From the NCBI GenBank assembly GCA_001792895.1, contig MARA01000024.1, forward strand, positions 62,001-126,000: DNA of 64,000 nucleotides. Direction: 5' to 3'. A program made the translations under genes and the position numbers. Positions 19,577 through 30,900 of this stretch are shown here, piece after piece. Origin of the DNA: Lentinus brumalis (Eukaryota; Basidiomycota; Agaricomycetes; Polyporales; Polyporaceae). The notes beneath the pieces are model-generated. The model was not told the origin of the DNA. It did no database searches and saw only the letters and a list, made by a program, of their open reading frames with translations. Position 1 is the first letter of the stretch; every line of letters starts with the position of its first letter.

Positions 19577-21385
19577 GGCCTGAAGTCGCTCGGAGAGAGA
19601 GCTTGAAAGCACACGTTGGGATCTTATACGATGGTACCAGACGGACAGAGAGATCTCGAGGGTCGTCCGAAAGCCTGCTAGAGCACACAAGGCCATGCGT
19701 TATCAGCATGGAATCCGCATACAGGTGCTTCGTGTGGCGATGGCACGAGGGGGACTGACAGTAGTCGGAGCACGAGAACGAGCTTTGGGACGGTAATCAC
19801 AGCATAGCATGGTGGGTCTCCGGTGGTGCTACTTGCTGCGGGAGCAGGGAGGTGTGGACAGCGGAGCCTCACGGGAGTCAGCTCATTGCTCTGCTCGATC
19901 CGGCGTGTCTCCAACGCACCGAGATTACTTTACTCGTCTTCCTTGCGACCTTCAAGGTATTCCGGGTGAGCATCTGGCCACTGGCAGAAGCAACGTACTT
20001 ACTGCAGTCGCACAATCCCGGGCCGCGTCGTAGCTTGGAGCGTGCCCTTGCTCGAAGTTGCCGCGTCAACCGATCCGTGGCTTCCTAGAGCTGTTCCATG
20101 CAAAAGTAGTATGTGAACACACATATCGGGCACCCACGCTCGCCTCCACCGGGCTGAGCTTGACCCACGGGCGGTCGCGCGGGCAGAGAGCGGCTTGCGA
20201 CACAAGCTGTTGTGTCCGATCGGCGCCCCTCGCGGCCTCGTTGTTTCTAGTCCCCTATGTAGGGCAGTCCGCGCGAGTTCTCCCGCACTGTGCCACATCG
20301 TGTCGCAAGCTTGCCGTTAACGGTGGACTTCGTCCGACGTGAACCTGGTCCCCGTGTCTGCCAAGCTGGAGTCGCCTGCTTTCCCTGGTCTTGCTCAACG
20401 AATCCCTCGTTGACGGAGCTAAGTAGAGTGGTGTGAGGCAAGGAAGGTGCGTGAAGCTGTCACCTGGGTAGTTCGGACTGCGTCGGAATATGGCTCACCG
20501 CCGGAGCAGTGACCAGTCTGCAAAGTATTGAGAAACAAAACGCAATTGCGCCGACGAAGCGGCCGAGGTCGCGTGAAATTGTTTCAGGGCCTCTGTAGCA
20601 GCGACCCGAGCTGTCAGTTGTATTTGGCTCCTCACGCCGTACTGCAGGGCGTGTGATCGTGGAAGTCTGCAAGCACGAAGATATGGTCACTTAAGTATGG
20701 CATTCCGGACAGAGTATCAACGCGAATGCGAAAGCCTACGAACTACGAGCACTGAGCAGTCCTGGCTCCATACATGAGACTGCGAATCACACACCACACG
20801 CGTCCACCTGCCAGTGAACGGACATCGATGTGGCGCTGTCACGTCTTGAACTGATGCAACATAAGTCCGACAGAAGGCACAATGACATGGCATGCGAACG
20901 ATGCAGCGGGCGGCCATTGGATGCAGGCAGGACTCGGAAGGCTACTTGGGAATGGCAAGTGGCAAGCCCGCATATGTGCTCCGCCAAAGGAGTCACCGCG
21001 AGACCGTCCGCAGAACGATCAACGAAGTCGGCGGGGCTACCGTTTGTCGGACGGTCGCCTGACCTTACGTATCTTCGTTGGACAGTTTGGGGCGCCCGGG
21101 ACGTTCCCTCAGGTCCTCCTTCTCCGCGCACGGTCCAGTGATCCTCCTTCTCTCTTCCACTCCCCAGACTGTGTCGGATACTCAATGGCGCACATTTGTA
21201 AGAGCAGCGCTAAGCTTCATCCCGAGTCCGCTCTCAACTTCGATTGTCAGCGGTCTAAACACCAGCAAGTTTGAAGCCAGAGTGCGCACCACAAGTACTA
21301 GCTCGAGACCAACACTGGCACCGCGTATGTCTCGTCAATCGACGCTGTCTGTATCGCTCTGACGTTTCCGTCCGTCAGATACCAA
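19577..21385. other. Intergenic region of 1.8 kb with no supported gene
   Basis: The flanking genes diverge from this stretch, so it holds both promoters. Only short, motif-less frames are visible and I find no repeat or RNA gene. The last 80 bp include GACGTTTCCGTCCGTCAG just before the HET3 start. Confidence 0.5.
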
Positions 21386-23430
21386 ATGTGGCTCTTGAAG
21401 ACGGATGGCTCCTACGAGCTCGAGCAGTTCGCTTCCGACGACGACCGTCCTCCACACGCCATTCTCTCGCATGTCTGGGGCCCGGACGAAGAGGTCACCA
21501 TGAAACACTTACGTGAGAACCTGACCAACGCGAAGAAGATGCCCGGATTCAAGAAGATCACGCAGTCGTGTGCATTCGCTCTCAATAACGGCTACGAGTG
21601 GATCTGGATAGACACCTGTTGCATCGACAAGACCAGCAGCGCCGACTTGTCCGAGGCCATCAACTCGATGTACACATGGTACGGCGAGGCGAATGTCTGC
21701 TATGCTTTCCTGCGCGATGTCGACGACTCGAACCAGGATCCAAGCGGCGAGGCGTCGTCGTTCAGATCGAGTCTGTGGTTCACTCGAGGGTGGACCCTGC
21801 AGGAGCTCATCGCCCCTCGTTCCCTGTACTTCTTGGCGCAAAATTGGGAATGTATAGGGACAAAGGAGAGCCTGGCGGGCTTACTGGAGGGCGTGACGTC
21901 GATCAAGCGGGATGTGCTGTTGCACAAGACTCCCCTCGAGAGCGTCAGCATCGCACGGAGGATGTCCTGGGCGGCGGGGCGGAAGACGTTGAGAGTGGAG
22001 GATCGCGCGTACTCGCTGATGGGCATCTTCAATGTCAACATGCCGACCATCTACGGGGAAGGCGCGAAGGCGTTCATTCGACTCCAGCTCGAGATTATCC
22101 GTCAGTCTCCCGACCAGAGCATCTTCGCATGGGGCACGATACGCACGTACGATGACTTCATTCAGAAAGAGCCCTTCTTCACCGCGCGCTTAGAGGAGCC
22201 GTCCGAGCACCGCAGCCTGCTGGCATCGTCCCCCGAGATGTTCTCGCAATCCGCCAACATCGAGCCAATCACGCTCTACTCTTTCGTGGATAGCTTCCAG
22301 CAGCGGATTCCCATGCTCGATTACTCCCCAACTAACTACGGCATCCACATCCACCTGCCCATCATAGCCAAACGCGGCACGCCAAACTGCTTCGCTTTGC
22401 TTGCCTGTCGCGATGGCCCACTAGGCATCGGGTTGCTCCTCCGCCGCATGGTCACGACTCCACGTTTGGGTACTGCCAGCAGCCCGACCGATCGCGACCC
22501 CCGTTATTTCGTCGGCCTGCACGAAGAGGAGCAGCCCTTGGACCCGCGCAGCCCAAACTTCCGTGTGTTTCGCTTGCCGCTGCTCCCTGGAGACAGGAAA
22601 GCTCTTCGCGCGCGTCTGGTCGTCACGGACATGTACCTCCACAGTCACAACGCCTACCCTCAGCGCAGCCGCACGCAGGGAGCCGCGGGGACACAGCGAG
22701 TGGCCCAGGCGAAGCCCCGAATGCGTGCAAGTTCTTGTTCATATTCCCCGGGTTCCTCGTGACACGTCTGCAAGAGAAAGGCTTCGAGCTCGACCGCACC
22801 AAGAAGGTCCCCGGTTGGACGCCGGGGGAAGCGTGGACGCTCTCGGGCTCTAATTTAACGCTGACGTTAAGCACGCCTGCCTCCCACCAGGAGGCAGTCG
22901 TCATCTTTCGGGGTCCCAAGGAGGCGTTCGCACTGGCGATCGGGGTGACTGCCGCGGGGATCGCATGGGCAGATGGTGTGGTGAAGGGCATCGAGGTCCG
23001 GTCGGCGGATCGCGAGTGGGAAGGTTCGGCGCACGACGCGGCGCAGAGGATACGGACGAAGTACAGAGACATCGGGAGCGCGGAAGACTTCAGCCTGGAC
23101 AAATGGTCGTCCCGCAGGCGGACTTTCGGGGACACCAAGAAGAGGGCGATAAAGGTATCTTTCAAGCCGTGGGGAGCAGGTGAGAGACGAGCAGAGGCGA
23201 CAGCGGCGCTGACGTACGAGTTCAACATCGAGCTCACCGGGGAGGCGTATGCGAGTCACCCATCGTCGATAGGAGATTCGACGACCAACCTGTCGACGAC
23301 GTGGTCTCGTGATCGTACCCAGAACATGCCCCTTACGAAGTCGCATCCCACCACCACCACCACCGCGGTTCAAGTCGCAGGGAAGGCAACACCGGCCAAG
23401 CCCATTCCCAACATGGAACGCGCTGGGTGA
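21386..23430 (+). CDS. HET-domain protein (HET3), about 681 aa, with a one-base frame break
   Basis: Third paralog, opposite strand to HET1 and HET2. It starts MWLLKTDGSYELEQF and carries PPHAILSHVWGPDEE, WIWIDTCCIDKTSSADLSEA with NSMYTWYGEANVCYAFLRDV, and SLWFTRGWTLQELIAPRSL, then RAYSLMGIFNVNMPTIYGEG. The first frame ends at 22762 and the second half (FLFIFPGFLVTRLQEKGFEL onwards) continues in the next frame to 23430. Alignment with the paralogs (QGFAGGELIL in HET1) places the slip in the G run at 22686-22690, where one G is missing. Total length 2045 nt is one short of a full 2046-nt reading frame. Either a consensus error or a young loss-of-function mutation. The C-terminus after about residue 640 is low-complexity (His, Thr, Ala) and differs from HET1/2. 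The last ~40 bp are shared with a duplicated segment at 32511, so the 3' end borders a rearrangement breakpoint. Confidence 0.85.
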
Positions 23431-23710
23431 GGAGAGCGCTTACATACGTCACCCCCGGCGCGTCCAACTTGACGACTTGTTTGAGACGCGTCGTGTACTG
23501 TACTGACAGAGGGCAAGCAGTATGTAACATAGCTTCCTGTACTGAGACATCATTTTACGTTCATTTACAAATGCGATTCACGGATCGGCGGCAAGACGTG
23601 CAGAGCGTGGAGAGATCGTGGCCGGTCGTTAGGACTGACTGGGCTACAGGTAGACGAAGATCAACGGTAGAAACCACCTCAGAAATGTTGCCTACCCGCC
23701 TACGCCGCAC

Positions 23711-24687
23711 TTACGTCGCCAGCCCGTCAAGGACCCTCTCAAGTGTGTCGGCCGCGGTCTTGACCATCTTGAGGTAGCGCATGACGGCCTCCGTGATCTG
23801 GACGGCGTCTGGGGGCGGGAAGATCTCGTCGAACGGCGTATCCGGCGCGAATCTGCTAGCCAATTAGCACACGGCTCCCCCAACACAAGACGCAGAACGC
23901 ACTCGTTGTCGCTGCAGTATGCCGCGGGGTCCTCGAGGTACTGCGACGCGCCGACGATGAACTCGGCCGCGCGCTGGCCCGTCTCGCGGTTCGCCGCCCG
24001 CTCTTCGTCCGTGAGTCCGTAGTGCCAGGGATGGGTCTTGAGCGACGCCCGGCACTGCTCTCGCATGTCTGGGTCGCGCATGACGAAGGTGGGGAAGTAG
24101 TTGATGAGGGCGGTGGTGAGGGGAGCGTCCGTCTCAGGGTCGTAGATGCGCCAGAGGTGGTGGATGTGCTGCACGAGGAGGGTCAGCGCTGGCCACGTGG
24201 GATAGGATGTGCGGGACGTACGAGCAGAGAGCACCCGTTGACGATCTTGCGGTATACGGTGCGCTGCGCGGCGAGCCGCTTCGCCCCCGTGAGTTGCGCG
24301 AGCGCGTGGTGGTCCTCGGTGCTCAGAGACAGAGGCAGGTCGGGATCGTCCGCGTCGCGGAGCATGCGCTGCATCGTGGTGACAGTGCGTTGTCGGATGA
24401 GTTCGAGGTGGACGATCAGGCGGAGGAGAGGGGGATTTCTTGGAGGATGAAGGATGGTTCGAGGATGTGGCGGATGGCGTAGACAAGGACGGGGAGCGGG
24501 GGACACGCGCTGGACGGTGCCTCGGGTTTGATGGTGTCCTCGACGTGGTCTGTACCCAGCAGTGATCAGAACCACTGCCACTGTTCACGAATCCGCACTC
24601 ACTGTATACTGCGCGGAACTTGGCCTCATCATAGGGCCCATCATCAAATGCGATGAGCTCGAGAAGAGTGCTGACATGCGCGTCCAT
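23711..24687 (-). CDS. Unknown protein U, copy 1 (U1), four exons, about 273 aa, one-base frame break
   Basis: Exons (minus): 24603-24687, 24222-24549, 23903-24168, 23711-23852. Introns are 53, 53 and 50 nt with donors GTGAGT, GTACGT and GTGCGT and acceptors TACAG, GTGCAG and TAGCAG. The protein starts MDAHVSTLLELIAFDDGPYD and is largely helical by composition. Conserved-looking pieces are LVYAIRHILEPSFILQEIP, LIVHLELIRQRT and HIHHLWRIYDPETDAPLTT, plus a C-terminal helix ending VLDGLAT. No signal peptide or membrane span. Exon 2 is one base short: a C is missing in the run at about 24433-24438 compared with U2, so the literal reading stops early. No known family is recognised. The gene lies head-to-head with a Bud4-like gene start, and the pair is repeated at 33.8 kb and as relics at 36 kb. 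Confidence 0.7.
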
Positions 24688-24750
24688 AGCTGCTGCAGAG
24701 CGTGGATGAACAGGACGAGGCAGCGGAGCGCGTCTCAGGGGCACGCCACG

Positions 24751-24758
24751 GTCACGTG
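24751..24758. promoter_or_regulatory. GTCACGTG E-box between U1 and the B relic
   Basis: This palindromic core CACGTG, a consensus for bHLH regulators, lies between two divergent gene starts and is retained at the matching place in all five U/B or B promoter copies (33908, 36631, 47277, 56375). Conservation may only reflect common ancestry of the copies; binding is inference. Confidence 0.45.
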
Positions 24759-24864
24759 GGATGCCGCGCAGTGGTGTTCCCACGGCTACCTGCTCGCGCT
24801 GTCCTGGCTGGTCCTCGCTGCCGTGGAGCCCGTCCCGCTCGACCCTTTCGTCGTCGTCGGTACG

Positions 24865-24980
24865 GTGAGCTCGGCCCAACCTCTGCGCGAACGGCTTCAA
24901 TGGGGACCCGCGCCGCTCAGGATGAACGCACACTCGTCCCTCAGCCGCGTCAAGGCCTTTCCCTGCCAAGCCTCCTAAGC
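24865..24980 (+). pseudogene. Relic of the start of a Bud4-like gene (B, pair 1)
   Basis: About 115 bp match the first codons of the Bud4-like gene at 36779 (agctcggccca, then gcgaacggcttcaat). The start codon is GTG instead of ATG, and the match ends where block X0 begins at about 24985. Non-functional 5' fragment. Confidence 0.7.
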
Positions 24981-24984
24981 ACCC

Positions 24985-27900
24985 GCAGACGTCGTCCTCG
25001 CTCGCACGTCTCGCCCCGACGCATTTCCTCTCCGTCCTGCGCATATATGCTCCATCGCTCCAGAGCCGCGACTGCTTTCTTCCGTCTCGCCCGTCTGCCT
25101 CTCGCGCTTCGTCTCCCCTCGCACTCCGCTCCTCCCGTCCGCCTTCTTGTACGGCACCCGTTTGTGTTCTGTAGTCCGCACACTGAACGTTCTGCACACA
25201 TGCCAGCAAGTTGCGCACTTGCCTGCCGCTCGTCTCCCCGAGCCTCTGTCTCACGCTCTTCTGCCCCGCCATGCCCTCTCATGCACGAGCTTCGCCACGG
25301 TCGACAGCTGACTCAGTCTAGTTCGCCCATCCCTTGCACGCGCACCCCCCGCACTCGATCAGTTACTCCAGGCCGTGCAGTTCGCTCTCGTCAGCCGGTC
25401 CGCCGGCCGCTCGCGCTTTCAGCACTGCGACCACCAACGCGATGCCCTTTGCTGCTCTACGACGTCCTTCTCGCACGATGCACGCAATTTCTCCCGCATA
25501 CACGATGCTACAGGTAAGTACCCCGGCTATCTTCTCTTGTCTTTCGCTCTGACGATTACTGCAGGCCCTTGCCCAGTACCCGCGAAGATGGGGATGGCAA
25601 GTATGCACAGAAGACATATTTATTTATTCTCCCCGTCGTGGCGGGCGAAGCACTACTATGTACAGCACACGTCAGTTCTCTTCCACTACCACTACTATCC
25701 CTCCGACTTGCCACCCACCTCGTCGCCGTCCTGCCGGCAACCGCTCTATCACTCACGACCATCTTTTCAGGCTTCCAGTTCTCGCTCCCAAACCGTCATC
25801 GGTGTCCCACGCAGCCCGGCCTCTTCAGCCTCCAGTAAGGCGATCATTGCCAGCTCTCGCTCACTGCTCAGCCCGCCAGCCTGTTCTCATCCCGCGGATT
25901 GGCCATGCGAAACCGCGTACGAGGCGGCTCGTACCGCGGACATCGCGACTCTCAAACCGACCCGCGCCTCTGTCGCTTACACGCAGTTCTTGTACTCGTA
26001 CAGTAACCAACTCGAACTCGCATCTGGGTCTGGGGCAGCGCAGACTACCTACACCTACCCGACACGTCGACGTGTCTCGCGGATCGCTCGGACGAACTGC
26101 AGGTAAGAATATACAAACAAAGTGCGTGCCCATCATGTACTCACGGCGCCAAAGCCGGGAGACCGCGACTCACCGTGGTCACTGCCGCTGCGTGAGAAAC
26201 AGGTGAGTGTTTCGAGTCGCACGCAAGACCGGGATGCGGACTGCTTACTGACTGGCGACTCGAGCACTCCAGCGGGCGTCGACCCGGAATCTGAGCCGTC
26301 AATGGCGGTGCTCTGAGAGACATATGTGAGTGCTTCAGACGGACGAGGCGGTGGGATGCAGCTGCGTACCTGACACGCCGACGTCGACGACATCCGCGAG
26401 GACGCACTCATCCGTCGCCCTCAAGCTCTTCCATCGCCCGCTGGCAGCCCGGACTGTGCCACGACGTGAATTCGAGCCGTCAGCGACGCGACAGACTCGA
26501 GCGAGGCGAGTACATATTCACCTTCAGCAGATACGACTCTGAGTGCAGGCGGGGTGAGTCGGGGGCGGGTGCCCCTCCGTCTTCCGCGCTTACTTCTCTC
26601 CTTATAGACCCTGCAACCTGCCCGGGAGCCGGATCCGTGCTCGGACACGGCCGTCTGGAATCCATACGTCCCGGTCGGCGGAGAATGAACAGGTGAGTGA
26701 CGGCTTAGAGACTCGGGCGGTGCAGCTGCTTCCCTCTGCAGGGCGAGTCGACGGCGGAGGCGCGCTGGTCTGCAGGTTCACCGTCAGAGGCTCTTCACGC
26801 CGGACGCAAGAAGGTTGTGAATTTGAGTCGTACCTGGCTCAAGGTCGAATACGCGTGCAACTTCGAGCCGCGGTGTGCCTGCAGTGCAAGGTCCGGCGGC
26901 GAGGAGAGAAGAGAGGGGAGTGGGAGTGGCACACGGCGGCTGGCAGGAGGTAAGCAAGCGACGCGGGGCTCGGGAGCGCGGCTGACACTTATTTGTAGTG
27001 CTCACATGCTGCGAGCACTCTCCCGACGTGCATCCGGACACTCGAAGCCGCCGGTCGACGGGCAGCGCGTCGTGCCGAGCATGCAAGGAACTGGCCCCGG
27101 CCGCCGACTTCGTCTCCCGCGCTCACAGTCGGCGACCCCCGAAGATCGGTGCTGGGAGCCCGGAACGTGTCGAAGGTATACAGAGCCGACAGGCATGCAT
27201 GGCTCGCTCCGTGTGACCCCCGAGGTCCCAGCCTTGTCCGGCCAGAATGCAATACCAACAGCTCAGGCTCTGCCTCGTCCGTCGCACCGCCAACGGAGCA
27301 CGAGCGGCCGGATACGCGAGTCTCGTCTTCGAGAGACAACAACTCGTCGCGGGGAAGACATCCGGCGACATCTGGGTTTGGAAGCGTGCAGGCGGAAATT
27401 ACAGGCATCTCGGCTTCGTCTCCCGCATGTTGAGGCGGCGTCGCAATCATTGTTGCCGACTGCCTCGAATCGAGACTGGAAACCCGGACCATGTCCCATG
27501 TCTGCGACGCTGAGCCTCGCCGAGCTGGGCTCTGCCTGACTGCTCGACAGCACACCTGCAAGACCTACGACCCGTCCTCGTGAGTCGTCTCGTGCGCCCC
27601 GGATGTCAGTGCGTGAGTGCACGGGCAGTGTTGATGAAGTCCCTGCGGCGCGTCCCGATGCCGGGAAGGACCCAGAAGGCGTCAGACGAGAATGGACCCG
27701 ACAGCATGAAGGCACGCACCAGATCGTGTCTCACTTCCAAGTTGCCGCCTCTCACGCCACGACAAATAGATCGGCTTCGTCGTCTGCTGGTGCAGGCGGT
27801 GTCACGACCACACTCGGCGACTCCCGACTCCCGAGGATCGGGCCTGCGACTCGCGAGCCCAGAATCCAGAGCACGTCGACGGTGCGCTGAGCCTGGAGTA

Positions 27901-30900
27901 GCCGACCAGCATGCACGGCTGACTGTGTTTTCTCGCACCGACCGACCGCCGTTGCAAGACTGACAGCTCGTCCTTGTCTCCCACCGGATGCGTCCCTAGA
28001 CTTAGGGTCCCGGCTCGTGTCACCATGATCATCGCGTCGACCAGCTCGTGTCACAGTCCGGGATGTTCGGGACGTGCACTGGCAGACATTCAAGCTGCAA
28101 GTTTCGTCGCGGCAGAAGCTCCGGCGGAGGGACCCGCGGCTCGCATTTCGGACTGGGGCATGGTCGAGACTCAAGAATTGAGACCGTGACTTGGTCTTCA
28201 TCCGGCGCAGGGACTGGCCATTGACTGGCACGGGGCACGAAGCGAGCTGCGAAGGGTGGTCGGCGGAGAACGGCGGGTGCCAGATTCGTGTGGGGGATTC
28301 GACGGAGGTGAGCGCAAGTGCGAGCGATCGTGATCCCTGAGCCGCGCCTTGCCGGTTCCCAGCTCGGGAGCGTGAGTGCGTGAGGAGGTATGGTACGTAC
28401 GTACTGGGTACTTGCTCATCGCCATGCGACTGGAATCTCAGGCAGGGAACTTTGCTTCGGGTTCGGCCTTCGGGCGCGGTCACGGCGGATTCGGACGCAT
28501 CTTGCAGCTCGATCATTGTTCCGAGTTTCGTGCACTTGTATCGAATGGTACATGTTCCTCATGTTGTGCTCTCCCGGGCGTACTTCACGAGCTGCGCCTT
28601 GACTGCTCGAGCTCGAAGGCAGCTGTACTACGTAGGTCTTAGCTTTGCTTGAATATATCTTTTCATCTGTTCGATTGTTGTTCCAAGATTCGTGCACTTG
28701 TATCGACATGTTCCTCATGTTGTGCTCTCCCGGGCGTACTTCACGAGCTGCGTCCTGACTGCTCGAGCTCGAAGGCAGCTGTACTACGCAGGTCTTAGCT
28801 TTGCTTGAATATATCTTTTCATCTGTACATCGAAAGGCGCATGCTGAGTTGAGTTGCTGTAGGACTAGTCACTTACAACATCGAAGAATATACCCGTACT
28901 GTTAGCTCGGATAACCGCTTCCCTGCATGATTGGTTCCCTTCATTCTGTCTGCCAACCTGTGCAAAATTGTGCGTCGACTCAGGCATTCTGCAGGCTCAA
29001 GCTTGTGATCAGTGGATCTCACAGCCAAATACTGGTCCCCTGATGTCTTCAAGCATTGAACTTGCAGCTATGACATGCATGCTCCAGGCTTCAAGCTTGG
29101 TGGCCTGGTGGGGTCTTGCATTCTCTCTCCACTAGCCTCCCGAAACCAGTAGGCAAGACAGACACCCGCCATGGGAGGAGCCGAGGAGCGTGATGGAATC
29201 CGCGGTCGAGTGGGCGCACGGCATCAAATCAAACCATGCGGCACTCCGGGCTTTGTACTGGGACCCTGCACGCACAAATCCTCGGTATCTCTCACAAAAT
29301 ACTTTTTTGAAGTCCTCTCGAGACATGCTAACACGGCTATACAGGTGGAATAACAGCCATGGTACCTGCAGGCGTCGTGAGCAGCATGAGCAATACTTAC
29401 AGAGACATGTGCGACTTTACGGCAGCTTGCTGTCTTCTTGGTAATTGAATGGAGCTTCCACATGTGGCTGAAGGGTCGAGCATCGAGGGGCAACATTTGT
29501 GGTAAACGAGAATTCCTCAGGCGAACCACCGCGGCACCCCGAGCGAAGTCGCTTGAAGGCTGCATGATTTGTCGCAAGGTACAGTCTGCGTGTCCGTGGG
29601 TTCTCAGCTCGTCCCCAGAGATCTCGCCGACCGGGAATGTGCGTGGCATCAGCGATGTCTGGTGCACTCGAGAGTGCCCAACAAATCTCTGGGTGCCAGA
29701 ATAGAGCGTCATGACTGTAATTATGTGCGGTGAGCTGAGATACTGCTAGAATACCCAGGAGGGCGGAGATGACTCGGACCATTGCTGGCGTGCGAAGAGG
29801 CGTACATCGGACACCGTTGCGGGCACAGGACAGCATACTCACCCAAACAGGGGAACCTGTGAGAATGACAGGCCTGTCTTCCATCAGAAGTCCGTTGCTC
29901 ATTTATTGCCGCCATGTCGGTTCCTTGTATGCCCCGCTGCAGCCTCCTGCCGCCCGGACTGAGTTGTGCAGCCACCACAGCATGTTGAGACGAAATGCGA
30001 CGCAGCGAGCACTGCGACTCCGAGGCAGCCGCTGCTCGGGGCATGTTCGAATGTGTGAGCCCGAGCATGCGGATTCCCGGGAGGCTGTAGGATAATAGAT
30101 CAGCTCGAAGGTCAAGCAGAGCGACACCAGCAGCATAATTGGTGTCGTTTGGCTGCTCAATCAGACAGGTACGGGAACATACCTCAGTGAGTTCATCTCC
30201 ATGAGATGGCAGCAGGTGACCATGAACGGCGGTCGGCCCCGCCCAAGAAGCTTCATACTTCAGTTACACGGGCCGAGTTGCACAACTTCAGACTTGTCGC
30301 AGTTGCAGCCGCATGCGGGCAAATCGTATGCCACAGGTCAGCCTGTCAAACTGCATTTGCACTGCGCTGAAAGCCTGAGACTGAGGTGTTCCCAGTCCCG
30401 GGTCTGTATGGCGTGTTAGGTCTATGGCCTGCGGTACGGTGTCATGAGAACGATGCAAGCGACGGATGTGAGGACTGGGTATGCATTGATGCACCTGAGC
30501 ATGACTTCTGACCACCAAATGCGCCGCAGAGGCCGAGACGCACCCATTATTCGCGTCCTGCCAGTGAGGGCGGCTGCGTAATTGCTACGATGAACTGGCA
30601 GGTCAGTCGTGACACGTCATTAATCACCATCGGCTTACTGGTGTCGCTCGAACACTCCTGACTCTCCTCCAAGTCTGCCGTCCTCTTGCCAACCTCTTGC
30701 ATCTGCATAGCGGCGTATATCACAGGGCGGAGCCCAGCCCGCGGCTTCACATTCTGGAACTTGGATGAGAACCGGGCTGTCCCCGTTTGTGCAGTGACCC
30801 GGTCTACAGCATCCGTAGGACGGTGTCTTGAGAATGATGCAGGTGAGGGACGTAGTAAAGCCCAAATATGCATTACGCACCTGGACATGACGTCCGACTA

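Larger units (their letters stand above)
23389..24984. repeat. Duplicated segment A, copy 1 (U1 gene + promoter + start of the Bud4-like gene)
   Basis: From ACACCGGCCAAG at 23389 onwards this DNA is repeated at 32511-34560 in the same orientation. It carries the end of HET3, the U gene and the beginning of the Bud4-like gene. The two copies are about 9.12 kb apart and differ by scattered substitutions and small indels, so they are older than the 9.1-kb tandem further right. Block X0 lies between them. Confidence 0.8.
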
